DNA of 64,000 nt, from positions 118,446,246 to 118,510,245 of the forward strand of contig OU015523.1 of the NCBI GenBank assembly GCA_907165065.1, given 5' to 3'. Below, in pieces: positions 1 through 12,100 of this stretch (positions are counted from its first letter, which is position 1; each line of letters opens with the position of its first letter). The DNA comes from Caprimulgus europaeus (Eukaryota; Chordata; Aves; Caprimulgiformes; Caprimulgidae). Position numbers and translations under genes: made by a program. The notes beneath the pieces were generated by a model. It had not been told where the DNA came from. It ran no database searches and saw nothing but the letters and a program-made list of their open reading frames with translations.

Positions 1-1160
1 AAAGCAGATGGTTCTGATGTTAGGAAGGAAAACTAAAACTTAGAAATAATAGGAAGTCTCCTAAAAAAGCTGAATGCAAATGAACAGAGAAATTTTATTT
101 AACTTTTCCTCCCCTACCCAGTGGTTGAAATTCCCAACAAGGGTTTTAATTCTCTTCTGCTTTACAGCAGTGTCATTCTACTAAATTGCTCTTGGCTGTG
201 ATTTTTACATGCGTTCTGCACAATAATTTCTAATGAATCATCAGAAACAAACAAGCTGGTCAGGACAATCCCTATTAAACTTCCTCATCAATAGTCTTCT
301 AAAAGACAGAATCCAGCAATATGATTGGTATAGGAAGATAAATAATTAGGCTTATGTATTGGTATCATAATAAACAGATGTGCTCAAAACAGGACAGAGG
401 AGACACATTAATTATGAGCTTTAAAAAGTAAAAGTATGCAAGGAGAAAGATTAGATACTGTGTGGTTAGCTTCATACTACTTGCTTTTCTTGCCTACAAT
501 AATTTAAGCCTATTACTTTCTTTATTATGTATTCACTTAACACTTCATTATGTATTTACTTAATACTTCATTATGTATGTCTTTGTGTCCTTCATATTCA
601 GCTAAAGTTGCTTTTACAGTCTGAAATCACAGTGATATCAAATGCTTGTAAAAAAGCAGATTTTTTTAGCTCTAGTAAAAACATGCACTTATTTTAGAGT
701 AGCATTATTTTTTCTAGAAGTCATAAAAATGAAGAGACATTAATAAGAAAACATGAAATCATCTAGTTTGTACTGTTATTTATCATGATCAGTTTCCATC
801 TACAAAGGAATATAGACAGACAAATGTAGAGTTGTTTGCGCTATTTCATCTTACACTGTTCACACTTCATGTTACTGGTAAAGAGGAAAAGCTTAATGAA
901 ATCACAGGGTTTTTTTAAGAAAGACTAGTTTTAGTAAGTTACAGTTCATGTGCTGAAGTCTAAACTACAAATTATGTGTATATAATGTAATTCACCTGAG
1001 TACAATTATAATTCCTGACTTCTGGAAAAGAATTAACTGTGTAACTGTAAAAGACACGATTAAGTGTGAGATTTGTTTGTAACTTCTGTGCAATAATGAA
1101 TAGAAATTCAGTGGGAAAATAAACAAATTCTATATATTATTTAAAGAAATTGATACTTAC
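1..1160 (-). other. DLG2: DLG2 intron, partial (downstream of the 54-nt exon)
   Basis: This is non-coding sequence following the splice donor of the 54-nt DLG2 exon in the minus direction; the exon that should follow (start of PDZ1, VNGT...) is outside the window. AT-rich unique sequence, with no repeat recognised apart from a short 23-bp tandem repeat at 525-578. Confidence 0.75.
525..578. repeat. Short tandem repeat, 23-bp unit, about 2.3 copies
   Basis: Two adjacent 23-bp units (525-547 and 548-570) differ at two positions, and a third partial copy of the first 7 bases follows. Looks like a local duplication within the intron. Confidence 0.7.
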
Positions 1161-1214
1161 ATAAGGGATTGTGTCCAAGGTGTCTGTGTTGACAATTATA
1201 GGGGCAGGGCTTGC
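1161..1214 (-). CDS. DLG2: DLG2 (PSD-93) coding exon, 54 nt, just before PDZ1
   Basis: On the minus strand this stretch encodes ASPAPIIVNTDTLDTIPY in a single open frame of exactly 18 codons. It is preceded by a long pyrimidine tract ending in CTTTTCAG (1215 upward) and followed by GTAAGTATC, so both splice sites match consensus. The peptide is, from memory, identical to the segment of vertebrate DLG2 immediately N-terminal to VNGTEIEYEFEEITLERG and PDZ1; the DLG1 paralogue differs clearly here. DLG2 is a membrane-associated guanylate kinase that anchors NMDA receptors and K+ channels at the postsynaptic density. This segment is the flexible linker between the variable N-terminus and PDZ1. 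The exon is phase 0 at both ends, so it can be joined to any of several alternative first exons, including the one at 30740-31057. It is too short to be found by ORF length. The identity is strong because length, frame and both splice signals agree. Confidence 0.95.
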
Positions 1215-2289
1215 CTGAAAAGGAGGAAAAAAAATAAAAAAGAAAATAAATTTTAAAATATTAAATTCATTCATATTGAAATGCCCATAATGATACATCA
1301 AATTAAAAATCTAAAAACCTATCTTGCCATTGAATTCACATTGCACAACAGTACATAAATTTGTATACTGTACAATTAAAGATGAATAAAACAGATTCTT
1401 AGCCTCCAAATCATAGCTCACTGTTGTCTTTCTTTTCAGTTTCATTAGGCTTTAGATCACATCTTAAACATATAATAACTCATCATTAAATTTTTAGATC
1501 TATAAGAAACATGATGTAGTCAACTTACATATGGAATTATTTATAACTGTATTATCACTGAAGGTTAAACAAAATATTTCCTTTTCAGAATCACAGTTTT
1601 TGCTTACAGTAACGTTTAGCTCAACACACTTTAAAACTGCTACCTTTGCTACAGGAAGGCAGAGATTATTGTTTACAGTATTCTGTTGTCTCTACCATGT
1701 TTTGCCTTTCATTGATTTTATCTTCTTTTTAGTTTTATATATTGTGTGAAGGTCTAGCACCAAATATAAACAATATAAACCTTCAGAATGAAAGCATCTT
1801 TCCACTGCTTTAAAAAACAATATATATTAAAATAACCAACATCTTTCAGAAGTCATTTTCCAAAGCATTCTCATTCTATCACCAATTGGTTCTAACTCAT
1901 TGAGGAACAAAGCCTTATCTCTGTATCAGATTTTCCTGAAGTAAAGATAAAGAGATTTCTTGAGTTAGAAATAGTAATTGTGAGAACGCTATTAAAAAAA
2001 CAATATTTATGGAAAATGGAAGTTTTTCTGAAAACTCAGTTACTTCTTCGCTTCCTCTTACGAGCACAAGTACAACCTGCATGTCCTTCACATTCTTAGT
2101 TGATTTCAGAAGGACCTTCACAACCTTGCTGGATCTCTGTTTCAGTGCTATACCACCCTCACTGAGAAAAAAATTATCTTTTATCTAATCAGAATTTTCC
2201 TTATGTTTGTTGCCTTATACTTCTCCTGTGCATCTCTGAGAGGAGTTTGGCTTTGGCTTCTCTTTAACCATCCCTTAGATGGATGAAGA

Positions 2290-3215
2290 CAGCAAATAGA
2301 TTCTTTCCACAGCTGCTTCTTCTCCAGGCTGAACAAACTGAGCTCTGTCTTTTCTTGTGTGTTCCATGCACCAGTCACTGTTGTGTGTGCCACCACCTTG
2401 GTTACCCTCCACCCAACATAATTTGGCACACTGGGAAACCCAGAACTGGACGCAGTACTCCCAATGCAGTCTCACAGGTGATGAGTAGGCATCCCTCAAA
2501 CCGCTGCCTAGGTTGTTATTAGTGCAGCCCAGTTTGCTGTTAGCCTTCACCATTGCAAGGGCACATGGCTGACTCATCTGCAACTTGTTCTCCACTCTGC
2601 AAAGCTGCTGCTTAGCCAGACTGTGCCTGGCGGGGACTGCTGCAGCTTTTATTCTGTCCAGCTGCAGGAACTCCTGCATGTTGTCACTGAACTTCATGAC
2701 TTTCCTCTCAGCCCTTTTCTCCTGCCTGTTGAGATCCCTCTGAACTGCAACTGTCTTATGTATCATCTGCTCTGCCTAGCCTGGTGTTATCTAAAACCTT
2801 ACTCTCTATCTAATCATCCTGCTTTGTAACAAAGATGTTAAGCAGCACTAGCACCAGTAACAACTCTGTAGAAACATCTCAAGTAACTTGCCATCAGTCA
2901 GTGGACTTTCAATTGGTGACCACTGCCCTTTGAGTCTGGTGGTCTAGACAGTGTCCCACTCATCCTCTAGTACATCCATCAGTTCAGTCTCTCTCTCATT
3001 TGGCTACAAGAATGAGAATTTGTGCTGAAAGCCTTGCTAAAACCAAGGCAAAAGATGATCACCTACTGATTTCCTCTCATCCACAGATCTAGTTGTTTCA
3101 TCACAGAAAGCTGTCAGGTTGGCAAGGCACAATTCACCCTTCCTAAATTGATCTACTTCTTTGTAATCACCCCCCTCTGTCCTTCATAAGCCTTGACAAG
3201 GCTTCTTGGAGGCAC
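2290..3215 (-). mobile_element. Old CR1 LINE fragment (ORF2 reverse-transcriptase region), 3' end missing
   Basis: Read on the minus strand, this follows CR1 ORF2 from the region upstream of the RT active site through to the segment coding for the 'FSLEK'-like C-terminal block (2310-2340). Recognisable blocks, written on the plus strand, include TCTCCAGGCTGAACAAACTG, CCAGAACTGGACGCAGTACT and GAAAGCCTTGCTAAAACCAAGG. Many small differences and lost frames point to an old copy. No octamer 3' terminus is seen, and the left boundary is uncertain by about 100 bases. The stretch beyond 3215 up to about 3400 may be a continuation but could not be matched. Confidence 0.8.
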
Positions 3216-5567
3216 CCACTGGAATGCTTCCATTTGTGAGCTTCCCACCTAATCCTGACCCCCAGGTTCTCACTTGGCCTATCATGCCTTTCACAGCAAA
3301 ACTTTAAGCATTTAAGCTGCTCCTTTGAACAGTATGCTCCTTCCCTGCCTAGCCTTCCCACAGAGCCTGTAAAGAATTTGCTTTCAAGCAAGAATAGCTT
3401 TCAGGGTTAATTTTAACACAACGATTACTGTAGGTTTTATTGATTTGAAGAGTTGAACTTCAACTATCATACTGATGATTTTCTGCTAGTGAGATATTCA
3501 TACCGACCAAACAGATGGACATGAGATAATTTGCAGAGTAACAGTTTCAGATGGATATAGTGACTTTAACAATTCACTCACAACTAATACAGTCAGTGCA
3601 TTTTCTTTTTCTCTTCCTCCTTTCCCTATCTGTGCATGTGTATGTGTGTGTGCATGCATAGGACAGCAAGTCTGTATGGTGATTTTGGGGTTTTCTTTGC
3701 TTCCCCTCTGGGAAAATAGATTTAATACAAACATTTTGCTTCAGTCTCTCTAACATATGATAATTTGAAGAACATTGACATCCTGAGCTACAATATTGCA
3801 TTTAAGTGCAGGAAATGGAGTTGATTTTATTAGCTTTGTCCTGTTTGTAGCTCATCCTTTAAAGAAAAGTAGGAAGCTTTAATCATCCAGAGTTGAGAAA
3901 ACACTGCAACCACTGCAGAGAGCCCTAAATATAGCGTTAGCCATGGAGTACACAACAGCATCAAAATAGTCCTGTAATCACAGTGAAGTTACTCAAGGGA
4001 TAGGTCAAGACAAGATCAGTAACAACAGGGTATCAGAGGATTTTACCTTCCAGGGTGATGTGTCTATATCTATACTGACTTCAAAACGCGTCACAGGCAA
4101 CTGATTCACCAAATTCTTAAAAAAGATACCCAGATTTCTGTGCACTTCTTACAGAGAACACTGACAAATCCATCATAGCAGCTCATCAGCTCATCAAGAA
4201 TACTTCCAATTGTGCATAAATTAGCAAATGCATGCAAAAAACTTTCTAGATTCTGTAAGTATCTCTGCCTACTGTGTCTCTGAAACAGCACTGCCTCTTA
4301 TGTCTCACAATCTATATATCACACATACATAAACTATCTGAGACTGGTGAGAAGTTGCTTTCTGGAAGACAAAGATAATATTTTTATTCCTAAAGACAAA
4401 GCTCTGCCATTTGACCTGCTCTGCAATCTTAAACAAGACATTTAATTGCTCTTTATCTAGCCTTTCCCAAGCTATAAACCAACGCTAGCAAAACTAGCTT
4501 AATTCGGTCAAAGTTTTAACAGAGATGATGGTTGGCAAAGACTAAATAATCTATCTATATGTAGGGAGTTTTAAAATTTTACATGTCTAATTATCTAACT
4601 TGCAGGATGAATTCAAATCAGTAGTAATTAGTTCATGAAAGGGACAGCCATATTTTATGTCAGGTAGCATAAAAAGGGCTATAGACTTTGTAATTAGATT
4701 TTAAAGATGGGAAGAGGCCTTTGTGAGCATATTCACAATTATGCAGCTGGAAAATAAACCCAAACCAATCACCAAAAGAGGGAATTTTACTGAGTGTAGT
4801 GAATCGATTTTCCCCATTCCTCGTGCACTTTCCTTTCTGTCCTAATCCTTACCTATACATTAAATATTGCATTAGGCTGACAATGCACCATGCAAGCTGT
4901 CAAACTTATAGCTACTGCTCCCTGCACAGACCTTTCTCCTGCCCTTGACTAGAAGCAGTGCTTTCCACTGAGCCATCTCTGTGCTTTGAAGAAAAGCAAC
5001 ACAGTGACAGCTGCAGTGACAGATTGGCATAGCTGGGACAAAACTTGAATAGCTTGGGGGAAAAAAAAGGAGGAAGCTTCTTTTTTTCTTCTTCTTAAAC
5101 AACTTGAACACAACAGACTTTGCTTCCACAAATATACATGAGATCGTTCCGCCTGCAGCGAGTCAGACAGTCTAGTTTCTTTTCCACCAAAAGCACAACT
5201 TAAAAGCAAGATACAGTGAAAGCACTTGAAGCCAGTAGACAGAGAACACAAAGGCAAATGGTCTAGTTCATGAACATTGATGCTGTTACCAAATTCTCTA
5301 CAAGTGTGTGACGACTCTCATCTCTCAGACAAGATGAACTTCTCTACCACGAGAGTGAACATTATCCTGGTTGACTGGGTTTACTTACAGCATTCACAGT
5401 TTTATAGACTACTCATATCATATTGAATTTCATTCTTTCGGAGAATTAATCTGTTCCTACTATGCAGTGCTGTGTTCAACACCCAACCATGAAACTACTT
5501 GCATAGATGTATGGTAACTACTTAATAAAATAACGAGCACAGCACATTGCTTCTTAACCAGAAAACC
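3216..5567. other. Intronic stretch, nothing recognised
   Basis: Unique AT-rich intron. A short GT-rich patch lies at 3635-3657. The open frames here are short and without recognisable domains. Confidence 0.6.
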
Positions 5568-6155
5568 CTAAAAGAAGTGTGGCCAGAAGGTTGAAGGAGG
5601 TGATTCTACCCCTCTACTCTACTCTCCTGAGACCCCAACTGCAGTGCTGCTCCCAGTTCTGGGGTGCCCAACATAACAAGGACATGGACCTCCTTGACTG
5701 AGTCCAGAGGAGGCCAAAAGGATGATCCGAGGGCTGGAGCACTTCTGCTATGAGGACAGGCTGAGAGACTTGGGTCTGTTCAGCCTGGAGAAGAGAAGGC
5801 TCCGGAGAGACCTTCTAGTGGCCTTCCAGTACCTGAAGGGGCTCCAGGAAGGCTGGGAAGGGACTTTTGACAGGGGCAGAGAGTGACAGAACAAGGGGAA
5901 ATGGCTTTAAACTGGAACAGAGAAGGTTGAGATGACACATGAGGAAGAAATTCTTTGCTATGAGGGTGGTGAGACCCTGTCCCAGGTTGCTCAGAGAAGC
6001 TGTGGTTGCTCCTCCCTGCAAGTGTTGAAGGCCAGGTTGGATGAGGCTTTGAGCAACCTGGTCTAGTGGAAGGTGTCCCTGCTCATGGCAGGGGGGTTGG
6101 AACTGGACGATCTTTAAGGTCCCTTCCAACCCAAATCATTCTATGATTCTATGAT
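5568..6155 (+). mobile_element. CR1 LINE, 5'-truncated, intact 3' end
   Basis: Begins inside the ORF2 C-terminal region (the IKRSVA...REVILPLY equivalent) and runs through the 3' UTR to the terminal repeat of ATTCTATG at 6138-6155. This is the usual shape of a CR1 insertion: 5' truncation from incomplete reverse transcription and a 3' end without poly-A. The frame of ORF2 is broken by small indels. It lies opposite to the DLG2 transcription direction. Confidence 0.92.
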
Positions 6156-9100
6156 CATTTTGAAACTACCCACCCATACTTATTCCTAGCTGCAATTTTA
6201 TTTTGCCTCAGAACTCTCAATAGTTTGTTTTCTTGCTAAAGATTTACCATCTACCATGACCATTATCTACATTATTACATTTAAGTAAACACAAAATAAA
6301 GAGGTGGTGAAATTTAGAGTAATACAACAGTGTATGCATTACCATTTTAAAAGTAAGTTGAGTTGTCAGTGACTTATTACCATCTTTTGCAGACACCTGA
6401 CTCTGTGGATTGTGTGTCAGAGTTAAGGGCTCATCTTTCCAGGTAGTCAGCCCTAAATTTTTAAACAATCTCTGGAATATTCAGTTGCACTTTTATTTTA
6501 CTTCGAATTGTTAGAATTTTGTGTCTTAATGATACAAAGTGGAGTAGCCCCTATATTTGAACATGAATAGGGTGTGCTGCATCTCTTCTATGTAAAGTGT
6601 CAGACTGAGTTCTCAGGAAGGTAACACTGAATTAGTTTAAATCAATTTCATATTTTCAAAAGTTTCCTTTCATGACTGTAAGAAATAAATTTACAGTGAC
6701 ACACATGGCAGGAAAGATTAAATGATAATTTAGATGTCAAAACAGTAATTCTCACGCATGCTATGAGGCCTCATGATCACAGAACAAACAGAACCTTCGT
6801 CGTATTTACCACTGAATTACAAACTAAAACCAAGAAGGAGAAAAAGTCATTTGCTTTTTATCAAACTGAAAACATAAAAGATAGGGAGCCTCTTTAAACA
6901 TCTAAAGAATGGCTTTTCAGCAAACAATCCTAGCTCTACTTAGAGACCTAAAACGGAGGTCAAAAGCAGCTTTGCTTGCAGGCTGCAGCTGTCAAGAATA
7001 GAAGAAAAATGCCTCAAGAAATCCTTGAGGCCTTTCCCTAAATATATAATGAAACCTTATATAAAGCCATTTAATTTAAAGGTAAAGAGTGCCTTTCAAA
7101 TAAGGTGGCCTTATTTTGGAGCCTGGGGTTTTGCATTGGTTTTTATTTATTCTGTGGGAATAATTTCCTCTTTAAAATTGTATTGTCTGTGACATTCTTT
7201 AAATAAAAAACCATTTAGACCTAAGGAAAACTTAACATTTCTGTGTGGATCCACAGGTAGCCAGAGGGAAAGGCAAGAAAGCACCTACTTGACAGTTAGT
7301 TTCAGTTGTCCTGGTACTGCCTCTTAGCAGTTTAAATTAGCAATGATTAACATAATGGTAACTTTTTGCCCAATATCAGATCCAGCGAAGGACGCAGAAA
7401 TGTCAATGGGAAAAGCTCTATAGAGAGTGAGGGATAATTATGATACATCTGAATTGCCAGTGGAGATATTATTCAATTAAATGTTATTAGCCATTAAATT
7501 TTGAGGTGATAACCTTCCTATCGTTAGACGGGGTGGATCCATCTGTCTCATTCTAGGATGCCAAATGCCATACTAAGACTCACACAGAGGTCCCATTATC
7601 ACATGTCTACTGACTCATGGAAGAAATTGATGCAAAGTGTCTTACACCAGTGCTCTAGCTTTGAACAGAAATTTAGGCCTAAATCCTGTATTTAGAAATA
7701 TCACTTCAGCAGGTCTTCATGGCCTTTTGAAAGTGAATGGACCATAAACATTCCTTTATGACCTAGATCTCTGATCTGATCTCCACTGTGCTTCAGAACT
7801 TTCTCCAAAGTCTGTGCTAAATCACATCTCAAGAAAATAACAGATTTAACCAATCCAGACAATGCCAGTTTCTGGTATGTTCTTAAGTCTGGATATGGAA
7901 ACTTTAGAATTGAGAACAAAAATAGAAATACATTCCATATGGTCTTTTTATAAGTGTATTTTCATAAAAACTCTGACATCTGATGTGTATACATTTATTT
8001 CAGATTTCATGTCTTTCATAACAATTTTATAAAAAGATGAAACATTTGAAAAATCTGCCTTGACACTACAATCAATATTAGTGGAAAGATACACTGTAAA
8101 AATAAAGATTTATGGAGTGATGCTACTGAAAACCTATTAATATAATAATTTATTGCACTACTCAGCAATGTAGACTCCTTCATACGTATATATATAAATA
8201 TTGTTTTTCTCTTCAACTGGATTTTAAACTTCTACAGAAACTATCAAGACTAAGTGACTTCTGTGTGCGTATGTATTTGTATATAGACAGACATCTATAT
8301 GCATACAATTGTGTACATATACTCAAACATAGACTAGGAAAAACATGTGCACCCAGTTTTTAGGCATCCTATTTGACAAGCTACAGTGCATAATTCAGCC
8401 TTGATGTGTACACAGATAAAACTCCTTCCAAAAACCACAGCCATTCTATCCCTCCTTCTTTCTCTCCAAAAGTGAAGGCTGCATCTCCCATGTCATGACT
8501 TTTTACTTTTAAAATCATGGTACACCATGCTCACAAAGTAGTTATCCCATATCTTATTCTGCTACCTATTTACAGCCTGAAGTACCTGCAGGTTGAATGT
8601 AACATGTATTCCTGCCTGGAGACTTTTATAACCAGCCTCAAAAACACAGAAAGTAATTGACTAAAAATTACAATACAGATGAAGACAACAACAACAAAGT
8701 GAATGTAGAAGTAAATGTGAATAGGGAAATTACTTTAACAGAATTCAGTATCTATTCAAGAGGTTTATCAGAACATAAATTCCAAAGAATGAAACATCTG
8801 CTTCAGGAACTAATCAATTACATTGAGCACTGTATAAAGCAGCCCAGAAATAACAGAATCGGTGGAAAAGAGCCCTCACCTCTGCTCAGCAAGAGCAGAA
8901 GAGTTCAAGACTTACTGGTGCTACAGTTAAAACTCTCCATAGAGAGGAAAGAATAAGCAACACAGAAGAAAGTGTCTTTAGAGTTGATAGAAAGCTGCTC
9001 AGGTACAAAACAAGTAGCAAAATCACCACTGATTCTGTCTCAGCACTGAAGTTACCAGAAGAGCCAGAGGTTACTGTGGTTCATAAAATGCATCAACTTA

Positions 9101-12100
9101 ACTCACTGATTTTTGCTCAGGAGGTATAGGAGCAAAGCTATTTTGCCAAATGATTTCACTTAATGAATGCATATTTAACTATTTAGGAAGACCTTAAAGA
9201 ATTAGATTTTATTTTGAATATCTGCAATAAACTCAAAGTCAAATTGGGCTGTGCTGGAGCAAAGAGGGTTTTGATTTTTATGTCATTAGAAGTAAACTTC
9301 TAACCTAATGTCCTCTGGAAAAGTTTTAATTGATGTCCCAGAGTGTCCCTTCTTGTCCCAGAATCACTACATGATGAATAAAATTAACAAAATAATTCCA
9401 ACTATATCTCTTGCCAACAGCTTGTTAAAAACCCTAAATCACTGCAGGGCCACTGCTCTCACAATGCATTATTTAAAAAGATAAGAAACATCAGTGTACA
9501 AAGCCAAGATATCCAGGGTTTGGGGCAAGTCAGGTGTTTTACAAAGTTTTGCCACATGTGGCATAAAATGCATTTCTCAATTGAGAAGCACTGTTACATT
9601 AATTACAAGTATTTGGCATTTTCTTATAGGCCTTGCCAACCATTTTTAAACTTGAGTTTCTCACTCAGGTCCTTCTGCTTGAGACACGGGGTGCTCTGTG
9701 GATGGCTTGTAGGACAGTGCATGCTGGAATTGACAGCTTTCCATAATTTTACAGATTGTGGCAACCTGTGGGAACATCACAGGCAGCTGTGCTCAGCCAG
9801 GACTCTCCTCATGAAACCATGTAATACCACCACGTGCCAGTGAAAAAAAGTGGAAGCAGTACTGCAGCCACAAGGAAGTTAAGTTACCATGCAAAGATAG
9901 AAACACATAAAGTAGCAGTTGATTATTGTTCATAGAGGAGCTTTCCACAGAGAAGAAAAGCTATACCTTCTTCTGCTATTGCTGTCAACCTCTTAATTCT
10001 TAGAAACAGCATTTACCAAAAAATCTCAAAACACAAAATCAATGCAACATGGCTCCATAGGTTTGCAGAATAATGAAAACATGTAAAGGGACTAAACTCA
10101 AGCCAGGTGGTAACAGTGCCATAAAAGCAGCTCTATGATATGTCATTGCTTAAGTAAAGAAAGTGCCTGGGGCAGTTATAAGTCTGAGGAGCACAAACAA
10201 CATGACTGGAGGGCATAGCAAGACTAACAGTCTTTCATAGAACTTGTACAGGACCTTAAAAATACATTTCCTTTAAATATAGGCCTGGTGGGGGGGGGAA
10301 AAAAGGCAATTCCTGTCAAGAAATAACTAAGGGGAGAGCATCCTGGTGAACCTGACAAAATTAGATTAGGAGTGAAAATAGATGTGTCAGTTCTAAAAGG
10401 CGGACTTAAGAAGTTAGACTGAAAACAAATGGAAGGAATAAAAAAAATCTTTGATGTTATGAATGATGCTGAGAATCACTTAAAATCATGAAAATTATAT
10501 TTGCCTGTTTTTGAACATGCATTTTGCTATTTTTAACATGGGAATATTTTTCAAGTTCATGCCAAGGGCAGAAAAGCAGATTTTCTACACTGATACAACT
10601 GTGTGGCAATATCATAAAACTATACTATAATGTTCCTAGAGGAGAGCTAGAAGCCTTATTGCCTAGAACTCTCTGTATAAACTAGACAAAGCACTAAAAT
10701 ACATACTGTAGGCAGTACTCACATTCCGGCAGATGGGCAACATGACCTGTGAGGCCTTTCCTCATCTTTACATTTTAACATTCTGCCATTTCTAAACAGT
10801 GCTGTTTTGGCTAGAATTGGATGCAGAAATAATGAGTAAAAAATATTATCTTAAATGGAATTAAAATAGATGGGGGTAATTTTAACAATGACTTATCTAG
10901 CAGCAACATGGCATTTTTACTGATGAGGCAGTCACAAAAAGTAACACAAGGCATCACTTTGAAATATGATTGTTCTTTGATTATAAGATACCTTTTAGTT
11001 ACTTATTTCAAGACATATTTTCTGCTGTGTAAGACACAAAAATCTAGGATGCTACTATTCTTATACATTAATAACAGTGACCTGGATAGGACTTGGAGAG
11101 TTCTGCACTCTCTGGATTTACTGTGTGAAAGTGTATAACTAAAAGCCACTTATCCCACAAAATGAAACAACCTTTCTCGTACACAGAGACAACATTGACC
11201 TCCCACTGTATTGAACAATGAATGTAACAATCACAAAGACATTAAACCTAAACACAGTCAGAACTGATCTACCAAGATCTACCAAGAGAAGACGGGTAGC
11301 AAATCAATTAAAGGAACTTCAAACGCCATAACAACCTTTCATGCATTCACATGATCCCCCAAAACACTGAATATTAAATGGTTCATAACATCAAGGCAGC
11401 CTCTTCCAATACCAATAATAATAACAACAACAATAATAATATGCAGCTCCTGGATGTTTGTATTTTGATATGATGGTGTTTTGTTTCTCTGTTTTTAATG
11501 GAAAAGGACTTTCAGAAACAAGCTTTGATTACTGTTAGGAAGGAAAAAGAAAACATTTCCTGACAAAGAATTAGCATTGGAAGTTATGCGCGGTACATCA
11601 GGTGATAGGAGAGAACACCTGGAGAAGCACAGCATCTAGCAACACAAAAGGAACTAGCTGCTTAAGACAGGATGTAGGTAGAACATATGCATAGGAATTC
11701 AAGAATGCAGACCTCAAAATATTCAGCTTTAGGAACTTAAGATTTTCTTTATGCCTGTACAGCAGTGCTTCAACCTCAAAAAACAACTCAGCATCTATCT
11801 CATGCACCTGACATTCAGACACGAGGAAGCCTTTACCAAAATACCCTTTGGACAGATCCAGTCTCCCCCTGCCCTGTGTTTTCAGGCATCAATTCCACCC
11901 TCCAAATGAAATGGAAAGTTTTCAACATATCCCCTTCATCCAGTAAATCAGGATGCCTGGCAGAAATATAATCTTTACCATTCTCAGTCTGTTGTAAATC
12001 CTGACTTTCGCCATAGGATGCCTGGGAAAAATTAACACCTAATCTGATGGTCCTTTCCAAAAGCTAACCAACTTCACAGGCAGGTGCACCAATTCTGAGC

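Noticed and set aside
3216-3400. Possible continuation of the CR1 at 2.3-3.2 kb or another old repeat
   Set aside because: No block could be matched with confidence to a known consensus.
4106-4291. Minus-strand stretch reading ...FLHAFANLC, superficially like the MFFACYCAL start of another DLG2 isoform
   Set aside because: Only a few residues agree, there is no in-phase donor, and the position would be wrong relative to the 54-nt exon.
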